A stretch of DNA of 64,000 nt, taken from positions 372,001-436,000 of the forward strand of contig CAJJCW010000001.1 in assembly GCA_905182885.1 (NCBI GenBank), read 5' to 3'. Below are positions 11,081 through 20,857 of the stretch, in pieces (the first letter of the stretch is position 1; every line of letters begins with the position of its first letter). The stretch is from SAR86 cluster bacterium SAR86B (GTDB taxonomy: Bacteria; Pseudomonadota; Gammaproteobacteria; Magnimaribacterales; D2472). The notes beneath the pieces are model-generated. The model saw only the letters and a list, made by a program, of their open reading frames with translations, searched no databases and was not told the DNA's origin. Position numbers and translations under genes: made by a program.

Positions 11081-12622
11081 ATGAATATCAGAAAAATTTA
11101 CGTTGGTTTAATTGCTTTTCTATTGATGGCAATGTTTTATGCCTGGACCTCTGAAACCAGAGCCCTATCGACATCAACCCAATTAGCAGAAGCAAAATCA
11201 GAAAATGCATTACCAGCTGTTTCAAACAACGGGGATTACGTAACTATAGAGAATGATCTATTAAAAGTAAGGGTTGCTGTTAGTACAGGTGCAATAGTCG
11301 AGACAAGGTTAAAAGAATACAAGGTTGAGAACATCGAAGGCTCCCTAGGGTCCAGGGTTTTTGGATCTGATGAGTCTAGTTTATTCAAATATTATTTTAA
11401 AAGCGGCTTCACAGGACAAGATGCGAACTATGAGTTAGATTCCTACTCTGATGATTTTATTGTTCTTATTGATAAGACTAGGGGTTTAAGCAAAAAAATA
11501 TCATTTCTTCCTGAGACTTATGAGCTTTCAATTGCGGACTCATCTTTAAATGGTTTAAGTGGCAAGGCTTATGCCTCTCTATACCGAACAGGTGGAAGGT
11601 CTTTAGACTTAAAAACGAACATGGCAGATGGTGGTTTTATGAACAGCAGTTCATACGAGGGCGTGGCGATTAGCACTCAAAATGACGCCTATGAAACAAC
11701 AAGGCTGAGGTCTTTGGATGAGCCAATATCTGAACTTTCTCGGTCTGGTTGGATAGCCTTTATTGAAAAATACTTTTTTGCTGCCTTGTTAGGTTCTGAG
11801 GGTGTTATTTATAACTATATTGCTCAGCCGGCAAATGCTGGAATCTATAGCATGGGTTATACGGTTGAAAAAGCTGAAACACAAAACCTTGTTTATGATC
11901 ATAAGCACAGGTTGTATATTGGGCCAAAAATTAGAAAAGACCTTTCTGAAAGGGCAGAAAATTTAGAGCTTTCAATTGACATGGGTTGGTTTTGGTTTAT
12001 ATCTCAGCCGATGGTTTTATTTTTAGACTTAATTAATGGTGTTGTTGGTAGTTGGGGGCTTTCAATTATCATCTTTACAATTCTTTTAAAGCTGCTTTTG
12101 TGGCCTGTAACAGCAAAAGGTTATGCTTCGATGGCTGGTATGCGAAAGGTGGCTCCAGAAATGAAGGAGCTTCAAGAAAGATATAAAAATGACAGACAAA
12201 AGCTTGGCACGGAAACAATGGCTTTATATAAAAAACATAATGCAAACCCTGTGGGTGGCTGCCTGCCAATGCTCGCTCAGATGCCATTTTTTATAGGCTT
12301 CTTTTTTGCCTTAAGGGAAATGGTGGAGCTAAGGCACGCATCTCTTGGTTTTTGGCTTACCGATCTTTCAGTGCCGGACCCGCTTTTTATACTGCCTATA
12401 CTTTTTGGAATGGTTATGGTTCTTACGCAAAGACTTAACCCGCAGCCTCCCATGCAAGACCCAACTCAAGCACAGGTAATAAAATATATGCCGGTGATGT
12501 TTTCTGCTTTCTTTTTTGTTATGCCTTCTGCTCTTGCTCTTTACTCTGTAATCAACAGTGGGGTCTCCCTAATTCAACAAAGGTTGATTTATAAAAAACA
12601 TGGTGCTGTTGTTGATGAGTAG
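11081..12622 (+). CDS. yidC: Membrane protein insertase YidC/Oxa1
   Basis: YidC inserts and folds inner-membrane proteins with or without SecYEG. The 513-residue protein has an N-terminal membrane anchor (residues 5-22), a large periplasmic domain (about 50-300) and the conserved C-terminal Oxa1 core with hydrophobic segments near 315-345, 395-415, 430-450 and 470-495; GGCLPMLAQMPFFIGFFFAL is typical. It is somewhat shorter than E. coli YidC (548). The gene lies between rnpA and mnmE (12 bases). Confidence 0.95.
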   Translation: MNIRKIYVGLIAFLLMAMFYAWTSETRALSTSTQLAEAKSENALPAVSNNGDYVTIENDLLKVRVAVSTGAIVETRLKEYKVENIEGSLGSRVFGSDESSLFKYYFKSGFTGQDANYELDSYSDDFIVLIDKTRGLSKKISFLPETYELSIADSSLNGLSGKAYASLYRTGGRSLDLKTNMADGGFMNSSSYEGVAISTQNDAYETTRLRSLDEPISELSRSGWIAFIEKYFFAALLGSEGVIYNYIAQPANAGIYSMGYTVEKAETQNLVYDHKHRLYIGPKIRKDLSERAENLELSIDMGWFWFISQPMVLFLDLINGVVGSWGLSIIIFTILLKLLLWPVTAKGYASMAGMRKVAPEMKELQERYKNDRQKLGTETMALYKKHNANPVGGCLPMLAQMPFFIGFFFALREMVELRHASLGFWLTDLSVPDPLFILPILFGMVMVLTQRLNPQPPMQDPTQAQVIKYMPVMFSAFFFVMPSALALYSVINSGVSLIQQRLIYKKHGAVVDE

Positions 12623-12634
12623 TGGTTTTGTTTT

Positions 12635-13945
12635 ATGTCTATAGTTTTTGCATTAGCTACTCCAGCTGCAAAATCAGCTATTTGTATTTTTAGGGTTTCG
12701 GGAGAGGGTTGCTTAAAATCCTTGAACGAGCTTATTGAAAAACCCTTAGACGGCCATAGGGTTTTTGGGGTTAGGCCTATTTATTTTAAAAAAAGACTTT
12801 TAGATACTGTCGGGGTGATCTCTTTTAAGGGTCCTGAGAGTTACACCGGGGAGGATTCTTTTGAGGTATATGCTCATGGCGGTCTTGGTGTTATGTCTTT
12901 ATTTGTTGATCTTTTTAAAAGCGCTGGCTTTGATGAGGCGCCCCCAGGAGAATTTACTAAAAGGGCGTTCTTAAACGGTAAATTAAGCCTTAACGAGGCC
13001 GAAGCTGTTGTTGATGTTATAGACAGCTCAGCAGAAGAGGATGTTTTTTTGTCCTCACAATCTTTGTCTGGGGAATTTTCAAAAGCTGTTGTTGGTTTTG
13101 CCGAAGATATAGACTTTATTCGTGTGCGCGTTGAAGGGGAGATAGACTTCTCAGACGAGGGAGAGGATTTTTTAGACGGCTCTCTTTTTAACGATCTTGA
13201 TAATTTGATTAGCAGGTTTGATCTTTTTGTTGGGGGTTGTCTCAATAAAAAAAACAGGCTTGTTAAAAATAAAGTTCTTTTTGTTGGGCCTGTTAACTCT
13301 GGTAAATCATCTGTTTTTAACAGGCTTTTAGGTTTTGAAAGGGCCTTGGTTTCGAACATTCCTGGCACAACAAGAGACTTAATTGAATCTGAGGTTTTTT
13401 ATAACGATCTTAGTTTCTCAATATTTGATTCTGCTGGTCTTAGAGAAACCGATGATTTAATAGAGGCGAAGGGGATGGCTTTGGCGGTTGATGAAATTGG
13501 AAGTGTTGATGTTGTTGTTGGTGTTTTTGAAAAAAACGACCCTGTGGTTATGGCTCAATTTAGTGAGATGGCAAAAAATAAAATATACATACGGGTTTTG
13601 AATAAGATTGATCTCGGTGGCTCTGGTGTAACTGGTTTTGATTGTTGTCTTTCGGCAAAAACCGGAGAAGGTTTTGATTTTTTTAAGGCTGCTCTTATAG
13701 ATGCTTTTGCTGCTGAGGACTCGCACAGCTCAACCTACCTTGTTCGTGAAAGACACATTAGCCTTTTTGGAGAGTCTGTTCTAAGTTTAAAAGGGGCCCT
13801 TGGTAGATTAAAAAAAGCTGAGGCTATAGAGCTAGCCGCTGAAGATTTAAAAATAGCTAGGTCTTGCCTAGATGAAATTGTTGGTTTTAAGAGTTCGGAT
13901 GATTTGTTGGGAGATATTTTTAGTACTTTTTGTATTGGAAAGTAG
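12635..13945 (+). CDS. mnmE: tRNA uridine-5-carboxymethylaminomethyl modification GTPase MnmE
   Basis: MnmE (TrmE) works with MnmG to modify U34 in tRNA wobble positions. The N-terminal folate-binding part (ALATPAAKSAICIFRVSG; SYTGEDSFEV; APPGEFTKRAFLNGKLSL), the G domain (GPVNSGKSSVFN near 216, FDSAGLRETDD, NKID) and the invariant C-terminal FCIGK are all present. It is slightly short (436 against about 454). The coding strand is strongly G- and T-rich (for example 13441-13500: 22 G, 5 C), unlike mnmG just downstream on the same strand. Confidence 0.96.
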   Translation: MSIVFALATPAAKSAICIFRVSGEGCLKSLNELIEKPLDGHRVFGVRPIYFKKRLLDTVGVISFKGPESYTGEDSFEVYAHGGLGVMSLFVDLFKSAGFDEAPPGEFTKRAFLNGKLSLNEAEAVVDVIDSSAEEDVFLSSQSLSGEFSKAVVGFAEDIDFIRVRVEGEIDFSDEGEDFLDGSLFNDLDNLISRFDLFVGGCLNKKNRLVKNKVLFVGPVNSGKSSVFNRLLGFERALVSNIPGTTRDLIESEVFYNDLSFSIFDSAGLRETDDLIEAKGMALAVDEIGSVDVVVGVFEKNDPVVMAQFSEMAKNKIYIRVLNKIDLGGSGVTGFDCCLSAKTGEGFDFFKAALIDAFAAEDSHSSTYLVRERHISLFGESVLSLKGALGRLKKAEAIELAAEDLKIARSCLDEIVGFKSSDDLLGDIFSTFCIGK

Positions 13946-14164
13946 TTAACCTGTTAATAATCTGTGGTTGTTTTTAGGCTCTTTTTTTTATCAACAGCTT
14001 TTAATCAGCTTAGTTAATGGTGTATGGGTATGTTTAAACATGGTTTATACATCTCTAAGGCCCTTTTGTTTTGTGGCCTTTCTTTAGTTGTTAACAGAAA
14101 AGGGCTTCTCTAATAGAAATAACAATAAGTATATAATATAGATATTATTGGTTTTAATAAGTAT
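13946..14164. other. mnmE-mnmG intergenic region: candidate replication origin or skew boundary
   Basis: 219 bases without a gene. Two DnaA-box-like sequences differ from TTATNCACA only at position 6: TGTTAATAA at 13952-13960 (reverse) and TTATCAACA at 13988-13996 (forward); a weaker one, TTGTTAACA, is at 14088-14096. There is a 12-bp palindrome ATGTTTAAACAT at 14030-14041, a stem AAGGCC/GGCCTT at 14057-14080, and a very AT-rich last 60 bases that could unwind. E. coli oriC lies next to mnmG. Base-composition strand bias flips abruptly across this gap. Origin function is inference. Confidence 0.45.
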
Positions 14165-16012
14165 ATGAATAAATATGATGTGGTGGTTGTTGGTGGAGGG
14201 CATGCCGGTGTTGAGGCTGCGCACGCCGTCTTTCGATCGGGCTTAAAGTGTGCCCTTGTAACTTTTGATGCAGAAAAAATTGGGCAGATGTCCTGTAACC
14301 CAGCTATAGGCGGCCTTGGTAAATCTCATATTGTTCGTGAGATAGACGCAATGGGCGGAATCATGCCAATTGCCACAGACATGTCAGGAATACAGTATAG
14401 AACCCTTAACACAAGAAAAGGCTTCGCCGTCCAAGCCCTAAGAGTTCAGTGTGACAGAGAGCTATACAAAAAAGGAATACAGAAGCTATTAAACCAAACA
14501 GACATCGATATTTTTGAGGACGAGGTTGTTGATATTGTTGTAGAGAAAGACTCTGTAAAAGGCGTTATTACCAAAACAGGCGAGGTTCTGGCAGAGAAAA
14601 CCATCTTAACAACAGGAACCTTTTTAAACGGAATTATGTACACAGGCCAAGACTCAGAAAAAGGGGGAAGAGTGGGAGACAGCTCGTCCATACCTCTGTC
14701 GAAAAAACTTTATAGCCTAAAACTCCCAATGGGCAGATTAAAAACAGGAACACCAGCAAGAATAAAACTTACCAGCCTCAACACATCAGCAATGGAGGAA
14801 CAGCCGGGCGACACACCAACACCATGGATGTCACTAACAAATAAAGTTTCTGAACATCAAAAACAACTCTCCTGTTTTATAACCAGAACCAGCAAAGCAA
14901 CACATAAAATAATTGAAAAAAACATTCACCTCTCTGCAATGTACTCAGGAAACATTGTTGGCATTGGGCCAAGGTATTGCCCATCAATAGAAGATAAAAT
15001 ATTTAAATTTAAAGACAAAGACAGCCACCAAATATTTATAGAACCAGAGGGTATCAACAAGGACCTTGTATATCCAAACGGCATTTCAACAAGCTTACCA
15101 AAAGAGGTTCAAGAACAGTTTATTTTATCTATTAACGGAATGGAAAACTCAATAATTGAAGAGTATGGATATGCTGTTGAGTATGACTTTATTGACCCGA
15201 GATCTCTCCATCAAACCCTAGAGACTCATTTTTTTAAAGACTTTTACCTAGCAGGTCAAATAAACGGGACAACCGGTTACGAGGAAGCCGCAGCTCAAGG
15301 GCTAATGGCCGGAGTTAATGCGGCGCTTTCAATAAAAAAAGAAGGTGAGTTTGTTTTGGATAGGAGCGAGGCCTATATAGGCGTAATGATAGACGATCTC
15401 ACAACCCACGGCATAACAGAGCCCTACAGAATGTTTACAAGCAGGGCCGAACACAGACTCCTTTTATCGCAAAGCAACGCCGAGCAAAGACTTCTTAGAA
15501 AAGCGCATAAAATAAAGTTAGTTGATGATGAGAGAATGGCAGCCTTCTGCCAAGACGAAGAGGAATATAAAAAGTTTGTAACAAACATCCTTGAAAAAAC
15601 AAAAGTCACAGAGTTCACCAACAAGAAAAAAGAACTAATCAAACTAAGTGAGAAAAAAAGCATAGCCACTATTTTAACCAGACCAGATATTGACGAAAAT
15701 ACAATATTTGAAACAACCAAGGAAAATAAAAAACACTTAGCAAGGGCTGCTGTTGAAATTAAATACAAGGGCTATATAGAAAAACAACTACGAGAAATAC
15801 ATAAAAACAAAAAACAAAACCATAAAAAAATCCCAACCAACTTTTCCTATGCAAACTTAAGCGGCCTATCAAACGAAGTTGTAGAAAAACTCTTAAAGGC
15901 AAAGCCAGAGACAATAGGCTCAGCCTCCAAGATAGAAGGAGTAACCCCAGCAGCCATAAATCTAATTCTAGTAATGCTAAAGAAAGAAGAGATACAAAAG
16001 GCTCATGCATAA
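14165..16012 (+). CDS. mnmG: tRNA uridine-5-carboxymethylaminomethyl modification enzyme MnmG (GidA)
   Basis: MnmG is the FAD-dependent partner of MnmE in cmnm5U34 synthesis. The FAD-binding VVVGGGHAGVEAA is at residues 6-18, followed by the family blocks CNPAIGGLGKSHIVREIDA and RKGFAVQALRVQCDRELY; FLAGQINGTTGYEEAAAQG-like sequence (YLAGQINGTTGYEEA) lies near 360. Length 615 is close to the usual 629. The coding strand is A- and C-rich (15781-15840: 2 G, 13 C). It overlaps rsmG by 8 bases. Confidence 0.97.
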   Translation: MNKYDVVVVGGGHAGVEAAHAVFRSGLKCALVTFDAEKIGQMSCNPAIGGLGKSHIVREIDAMGGIMPIATDMSGIQYRTLNTRKGFAVQALRVQCDRELYKKGIQKLLNQTDIDIFEDEVVDIVVEKDSVKGVITKTGEVLAEKTILTTGTFLNGIMYTGQDSEKGGRVGDSSSIPLSKKLYSLKLPMGRLKTGTPARIKLTSLNTSAMEEQPGDTPTPWMSLTNKVSEHQKQLSCFITRTSKATHKIIEKNIHLSAMYSGNIVGIGPRYCPSIEDKIFKFKDKDSHQIFIEPEGINKDLVYPNGISTSLPKEVQEQFILSINGMENSIIEEYGYAVEYDFIDPRSLHQTLETHFFKDFYLAGQINGTTGYEEAAAQGLMAGVNAALSIKKEGEFVLDRSEAYIGVMIDDLTTHGITEPYRMFTSRAEHRLLLSQSNAEQRLLRKAHKIKLVDDERMAAFCQDEEEYKKFVTNILEKTKVTEFTNKKKELIKLSEKKSIATILTRPDIDENTIFETTKENKKHLARAAVEIKYKGYIEKQLREIHKNKKQNHKKIPTNFSYANLSGLSNEVVEKLLKAKPETIGSASKIEGVTPAAINLILVMLKKEEIQKAHA

Positions 16013-16628
16013 AAAACTAGAAGATCGTATAAAAGAAAGCCTACCAAACCAATCGGACGATGAGCTAAAAAAAATAAAAGTTTTTGTACTAAGGGCTATA
16101 GAATTTAACAAGTCCCACAATATATTTGTTAGAGAGATCGCTGAAGAGGTTTTTGAAAAAGACATATTGGACTGTATGCCTCTCATAGAAAAAATTAATC
16201 ATGACGAAAAAATATTAGACATGGGTTCCGGAGGAGGGTTTCCAGGTCTATTAATTGCCATCTTGCGACCCGGATGTGAAATACACCTATTAGAAAAAAG
16301 CCAAAAAAAATGCTACTTCTTAAACAAAATAATCCATGAGCTAGAATTAGCAAATGTAAAAACCTTAAACACCCATATTAGACCAAACAATAAATTAGGG
16401 ACCTATAATCTAATAACATCAAGAGCTTTTTCTTCTACAGAGAACACCTTAAAACTTTCAAATAAAAACCTTGAAACAGGAGGAAGATACATTCTTTTAA
16501 AGGGTAGAGAAGAGAAAATAATTGAAGAAACTCAATCTCTAGACACAAACAAATATAAGTGTGAAATAATCAAAATAGAGAACACAAAACACGAAAGACA
16601 TTTGGTTGAGATAAAGATTAATGAATAA
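16005..16628 (+). CDS. rsmG: 16S rRNA (guanine527-N7)-methyltransferase RsmG (GidB)
   Basis: RsmG methylates G527 of 16S rRNA using SAM. The 207-residue protein has the SAM motif ILDMGSGGGFPGLLIAILRP near residue 70 and a downstream LITSRAFSS that matches the conserved SRA segment. Start (ATG, 8 bases inside the end of mnmG) and end (8 bases inside parA) overlap, giving a coupled mnmG-rsmG-parA-parB unit. It shares the A/C-rich coding strand of mnmG. Confidence 0.95.
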   Translation: MHKKLEDRIKESLPNQSDDELKKIKVFVLRAIEFNKSHNIFVREIAEEVFEKDILDCMPLIEKINHDEKILDMGSGGGFPGLLIAILRPGCEIHLLEKSQKKCYFLNKIIHELELANVKTLNTHIRPNNKLGTYNLITSRAFSSTENTLKLSNKNLETGGRYILLKGREEKIIEETQSLDTNKYKCEIIKIENTKHERHLVEIKINE

Positions 16629-17382
16629 AATACTAGCCATAGCCAATCAAAAAGGCGGAGTTGGCAAGACAACAACCGCAGTCAACTTGGCAGCAAGTCT
16701 TGCTGGTACAAAAAGAAAGGTCTTACTCATTGACCTAGATCCCCAGGGAAATGCCTCTACTGCAGCTGGAATGAACAAAGGAGAAACAAACACCCTTGCA
16801 AATATTTTTTTTGACCAAACACCCATAAATGAATGTATTTATAAATCACCCGATGGTTATGATGTTATTCCTGGAGGGCAGGATTTAATTGCCCTAGAGG
16901 TTAGTATCAGATCAGAAGGAAAACAAACCTTTTTAACTAAAGAATTAAAAGCCCTTGAAGGCGATTATGACTACACAATAATTGACACACCCCCAACACT
17001 GAACCAATTAACAATTGAGGCTTTATTTGCTGCCTCTGGCACACTAATTCCACTTCAATGTGAATATTACTCCCTTGAAGGAGTAACAGGCCTAATGGAC
17101 ACAATCCAGACACTTTCTGATAAAAACTTATCTTCAAATAGGGTGCTTGGAATAGTAAGAACAATGGTTGATATGAGAAATAACCTTGCAAGAGAAGTCT
17201 CCAACGAACTTGAGACACATTTTTCTCATTTAGTATTCAACACGCTTATACCAAGGAATATAAAACTTGCTGAAGCTCCCAGTCACGGCGTATCAGGGGT
17301 AAAATATATGCCAAATTCATATGGGGCAAAAGCCTACCTCGCTTTAGCGGGGGAGTTAATAAGGAAGGTTGAATATGTCTGA
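16621..17382 (+). CDS. parA: Chromosome partitioning ATPase ParA (Soj)
   Basis: This Walker-type ATPase binds the nucleoid non-specifically and, with ParB bound at parS, moves sister origins apart. The deviant Walker A NQKGGVGKTTTAVNLAASL is at residues 8-26, with LLIDLDPQGNAST and the YTIIDTPPTL Walker B. The 253 residues with no N-terminal helix-turn-helix place it with the small chromosomal Soj type. Overlaps rsmG by 8 and parB by 8 bases. A cognate parS lies at 6988-7003. Confidence 0.95.
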   Translation: MNKILAIANQKGGVGKTTTAVNLAASLAGTKRKVLLIDLDPQGNASTAAGMNKGETNTLANIFFDQTPINECIYKSPDGYDVIPGGQDLIALEVSIRSEGKQTFLTKELKALEGDYDYTIIDTPPTLNQLTIEALFAASGTLIPLQCEYYSLEGVTGLMDTIQTLSDKNLSSNRVLGIVRTMVDMRNNLAREVSNELETHFSHLVFNTLIPRNIKLAEAPSHGVSGVKYMPNSYGAKAYLALAGELIRKVEYV

Positions 17383-18214
17383 AGACAATAAAATTCTGAA
17401 CCGAGGGTTAGACGCGCTTTTAGGTGGAGGCGGCTCTAACCAAAGAACAGTTAAAGATATAAATGTAAGCAATATCAATGCGGGAAGATTCCAGCCTAGG
17501 GCAAATTTTGACGAGACTAAACTAGAAGAGTTAACCAACTCAATTCAAAAGCACGGTGTTCTTTCTCCAATTCTTGTAAGGGAGCTTGGGTTAAATAAGT
17601 ATGAGGTTATAGCAGGCGAGAGAAGATTGCGGGCTTCTAAAAAAGCAGGGCTAGAGACAATACCTTGTTTAGTAGATCAGAAAAAAGATCAAGATGCTCT
17701 CGAGTCTGCCTTGATAGAAAACCTACAAAGAGAAGACCTTAATGCTGTTGAAGAGGCCAGGGGTTACGACAGATTAAAAAGAGAGTTTGGGCTTACGCAA
17801 GATGATGTTGCAAAGTCGACCGGCAAAGCAAGAAGTACGATTGCTAACTCAATAAGATTACTATCACTTCCCGCAACTGTTTTAGACCTTCTTTCATCAG
17901 GACAAATTGAAAAAGGTCACGCAAAGCTATTAGCTTCGCTTGATCCGTCCGAGGCAGAAGCAGCCGCTCAAAACATTATTAAAAACAAACTTACAGTCAA
18001 AGATGTAAGCAACCTATCCGGTAAAAAAACTAATAAAAAAACATCACCAACCAAAACTAAAGATAAAGATCTTCTAAACATAGAAGAAGAAATGTCAGAA
18101 GGTTTTGGACATAAAATAGAAATCGAAGCTAGAAATAAAAAATCAGGCAAAGTAGCCATTTCTTACAACACCTCAGACGAGTTAGAAAATATTATTTCCA
18201 AACTAATAAATTAA
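17375..18214 (+). CDS. parB: Chromosome partitioning protein ParB (Spo0J)
   Basis: ParB is the parS-binding CTPase clamp. Present in order: a basic N-terminus ending NRGLDALLGGG, the ParB/Srx NTPase domain with YEVIAGERRLRASKKAG near residue 70, SALIENLQREDLNAVEEA near 105, a helix-turn-helix (LTQDDVAKSTGKARSTIANSI) near 145, and a C-terminal dimerisation part after a K/T-rich linker. I chose ATG 17375 because AAGGAAGG at 17361-17368 lies about six bases upstream. Predicted 279 residues. Confidence 0.95.
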   Translation: MSEDNKILNRGLDALLGGGGSNQRTVKDINVSNINAGRFQPRANFDETKLEELTNSIQKHGVLSPILVRELGLNKYEVIAGERRLRASKKAGLETIPCLVDQKKDQDALESALIENLQREDLNAVEEARGYDRLKREFGLTQDDVAKSTGKARSTIANSIRLLSLPATVLDLLSSGQIEKGHAKLLASLDPSEAEAAAQNIIKNKLTVKDVSNLSGKKTNKKTSPTKTKDKDLLNIEEEMSEGFGHKIEIEARNKKSGKVAISYNTSDELENIISKLIN

Positions 18215-18247
18215 CTAAAGAAATCTTAAAATTAATCACCAAACACC

Positions 18248-18276
18248 TTGTTTCTAACGGCATATATTTCTATAAT
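18248..18276 (+). promoter_or_regulatory. Probable sigma-70 promoter of the ATP synthase operon
   Basis: TTGTTT (18248-18253), a 17-base spacer and a perfect TATAAT (18271-18276) lie in the 103-base gap after parB. Transcription would begin near 18283, about 35 bases before atpI. The gap has no clear hairpin terminator for the par genes, so read-through is possible. Confidence 0.55.
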
Positions 18277-18317
18277 TCTCGCCAACTAGTTCACAAAAAA
18301 TTTAAAATTTAAATCTC

Positions 18318-19576
<1,259 letters not shown>

Positions 19577-19594
19577 TAGATCTGATTAACTTGA

Positions 19595-19831
<237 letters not shown>

Positions 19832-19837
19832 AAAAAC

Positions 19838-20308
19838 ATGAATATTAACGCCACCCTGATTGCCCAAGCACTAGTCTTTGTAGTGTTTGTAGCTATATGT
19901 TGGAAATACGTATGGCCTCCAATCATCTCAATCATGGAAGAGAGAGAAAAAAGAATCTCGGATGGTTTAGAAGCGGCAAAAAAAGCAGACGATTCATTGG
20001 AAGAGGCGAAACTAGCCTTCGACAAAGAACTTAATCAGGCTAAGTCAGAGGCAGCTGGAATTCTTGAAAAAGCCAATGCAAGAGCATCTCAAATTGTTGG
20101 AGATGCGTCATCTAAAGCAGAGGCTGAAGCAGAGAAAATAATGACCTCAGCATCTACAACCATTGAAAATGAGACCAACAAAGCCAAAGAAGAATTAAGA
20201 CAGCAGATGTCTGAGATTATCATTGATACAACTCAAAAGATTCTTGGCGATGAAATCTCACCAGAAAAGCATGATGCTATTCTGAAAAAGGCAGCAGAGG
20301 AACTCTAG
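19838..20308 (+). CDS. atpF: ATP synthase F0 subunit b
   Basis: The 156-residue peripheral stalk subunit has one N-terminal membrane helix ([22 protein letters not shown]) followed by a long charged coiled coil rich in Ala, Glu and Lys. Length equals E. coli AtpF. It starts 6 bases after atpE and is 3 bases from atpH. Confidence 0.95.
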   Translation: MNINATLIAQALVFVVFVAICWKYVWPPIISIMEEREKRISDGLEAAKKADDSLEEAKLAFDKELNQAKSEAAGILEKANARASQIVGDASSKAEAEAEKIMTSASTTIENETNKAKEELRQQMSEIIIDTTQKILGDEISPEKHDAILKKAAEEL

Positions 20309-20311
20309 ATA

Positions 20312-20848
20312 ATGATTGAGTTAACTCCACTCGCAAGACCTTATGCAAAAGCCTTGTTTGCAACTGCGCTTGAGATTGAGAAATTGGAAGATATGGCTAG
20401 CGAACTAAAGATCATGGCCATTGTTTCTGAGTCGGTGGAAGTAACTAACACTATTGAGAATCCAACACTGTCAAGACAGCAACTGGTAGATACATTGGTT
20501 AATCTTTTTGAAGATAGTATTACAGATACATCAAAAAGACTTCTTTCTATTTTGGCAGAAAACAAAAGATTAAATCTTCTTCAGCCAATTTATTCAATCT
20601 ATCAAGAGCTTCTTGAGAACCATAAAGAACAGAATTCTATCGAGGTGTTTGTGGCAACTGCACCAAGCGACGAAGCCAAAGAAGGCATTGAGAAAAAGCT
20701 CAGATCTTCTTATGGCAATGATGCAAATATATATTTTTCAGAAGACCCAAAGTTAATGGGCGGTTTATCTATAAAGGTAGGCGATGAAACACTAGATCTT
20801 TCCATAAGAGGAAAGGTTAACAAGCTTGTAAACCAATTAAATTTTTAA
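20312..20848 (+). CDS. atpH: ATP synthase F1 subunit delta
   Basis: The 178-residue protein opens LTPLARPYAKALFATALE, the conserved ARPYAKA start of the delta/OSCP family, and ends with the family element KLMGGLSIKVGDETLDLSIRGK (read as two short blocks MGGLSIKVGDETLD and SIRGKVNKL). It connects the stator stalk to F1. Located between atpF and atpA, 9 bases before the latter. Confidence 0.95.
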   Translation: MIELTPLARPYAKALFATALEIEKLEDMASELKIMAIVSESVEVTNTIENPTLSRQQLVDTLVNLFEDSITDTSKRLLSILAENKRLNLLQPIYSIYQELLENHKEQNSIEVFVATAPSDEAKEGIEKKLRSSYGNDANIYFSEDPKLMGGLSIKVGDETLDLSIRGKVNKLVNQLNF

Positions 20849-20857
20849 GGTGAAAAA

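Noticed and set aside
14057-14080. Terminator for mnmE at the AAGGCC/GGCCTT stem
   Set aside because: Only six paired bases with a 12-base loop and no T-run; too weak to call.
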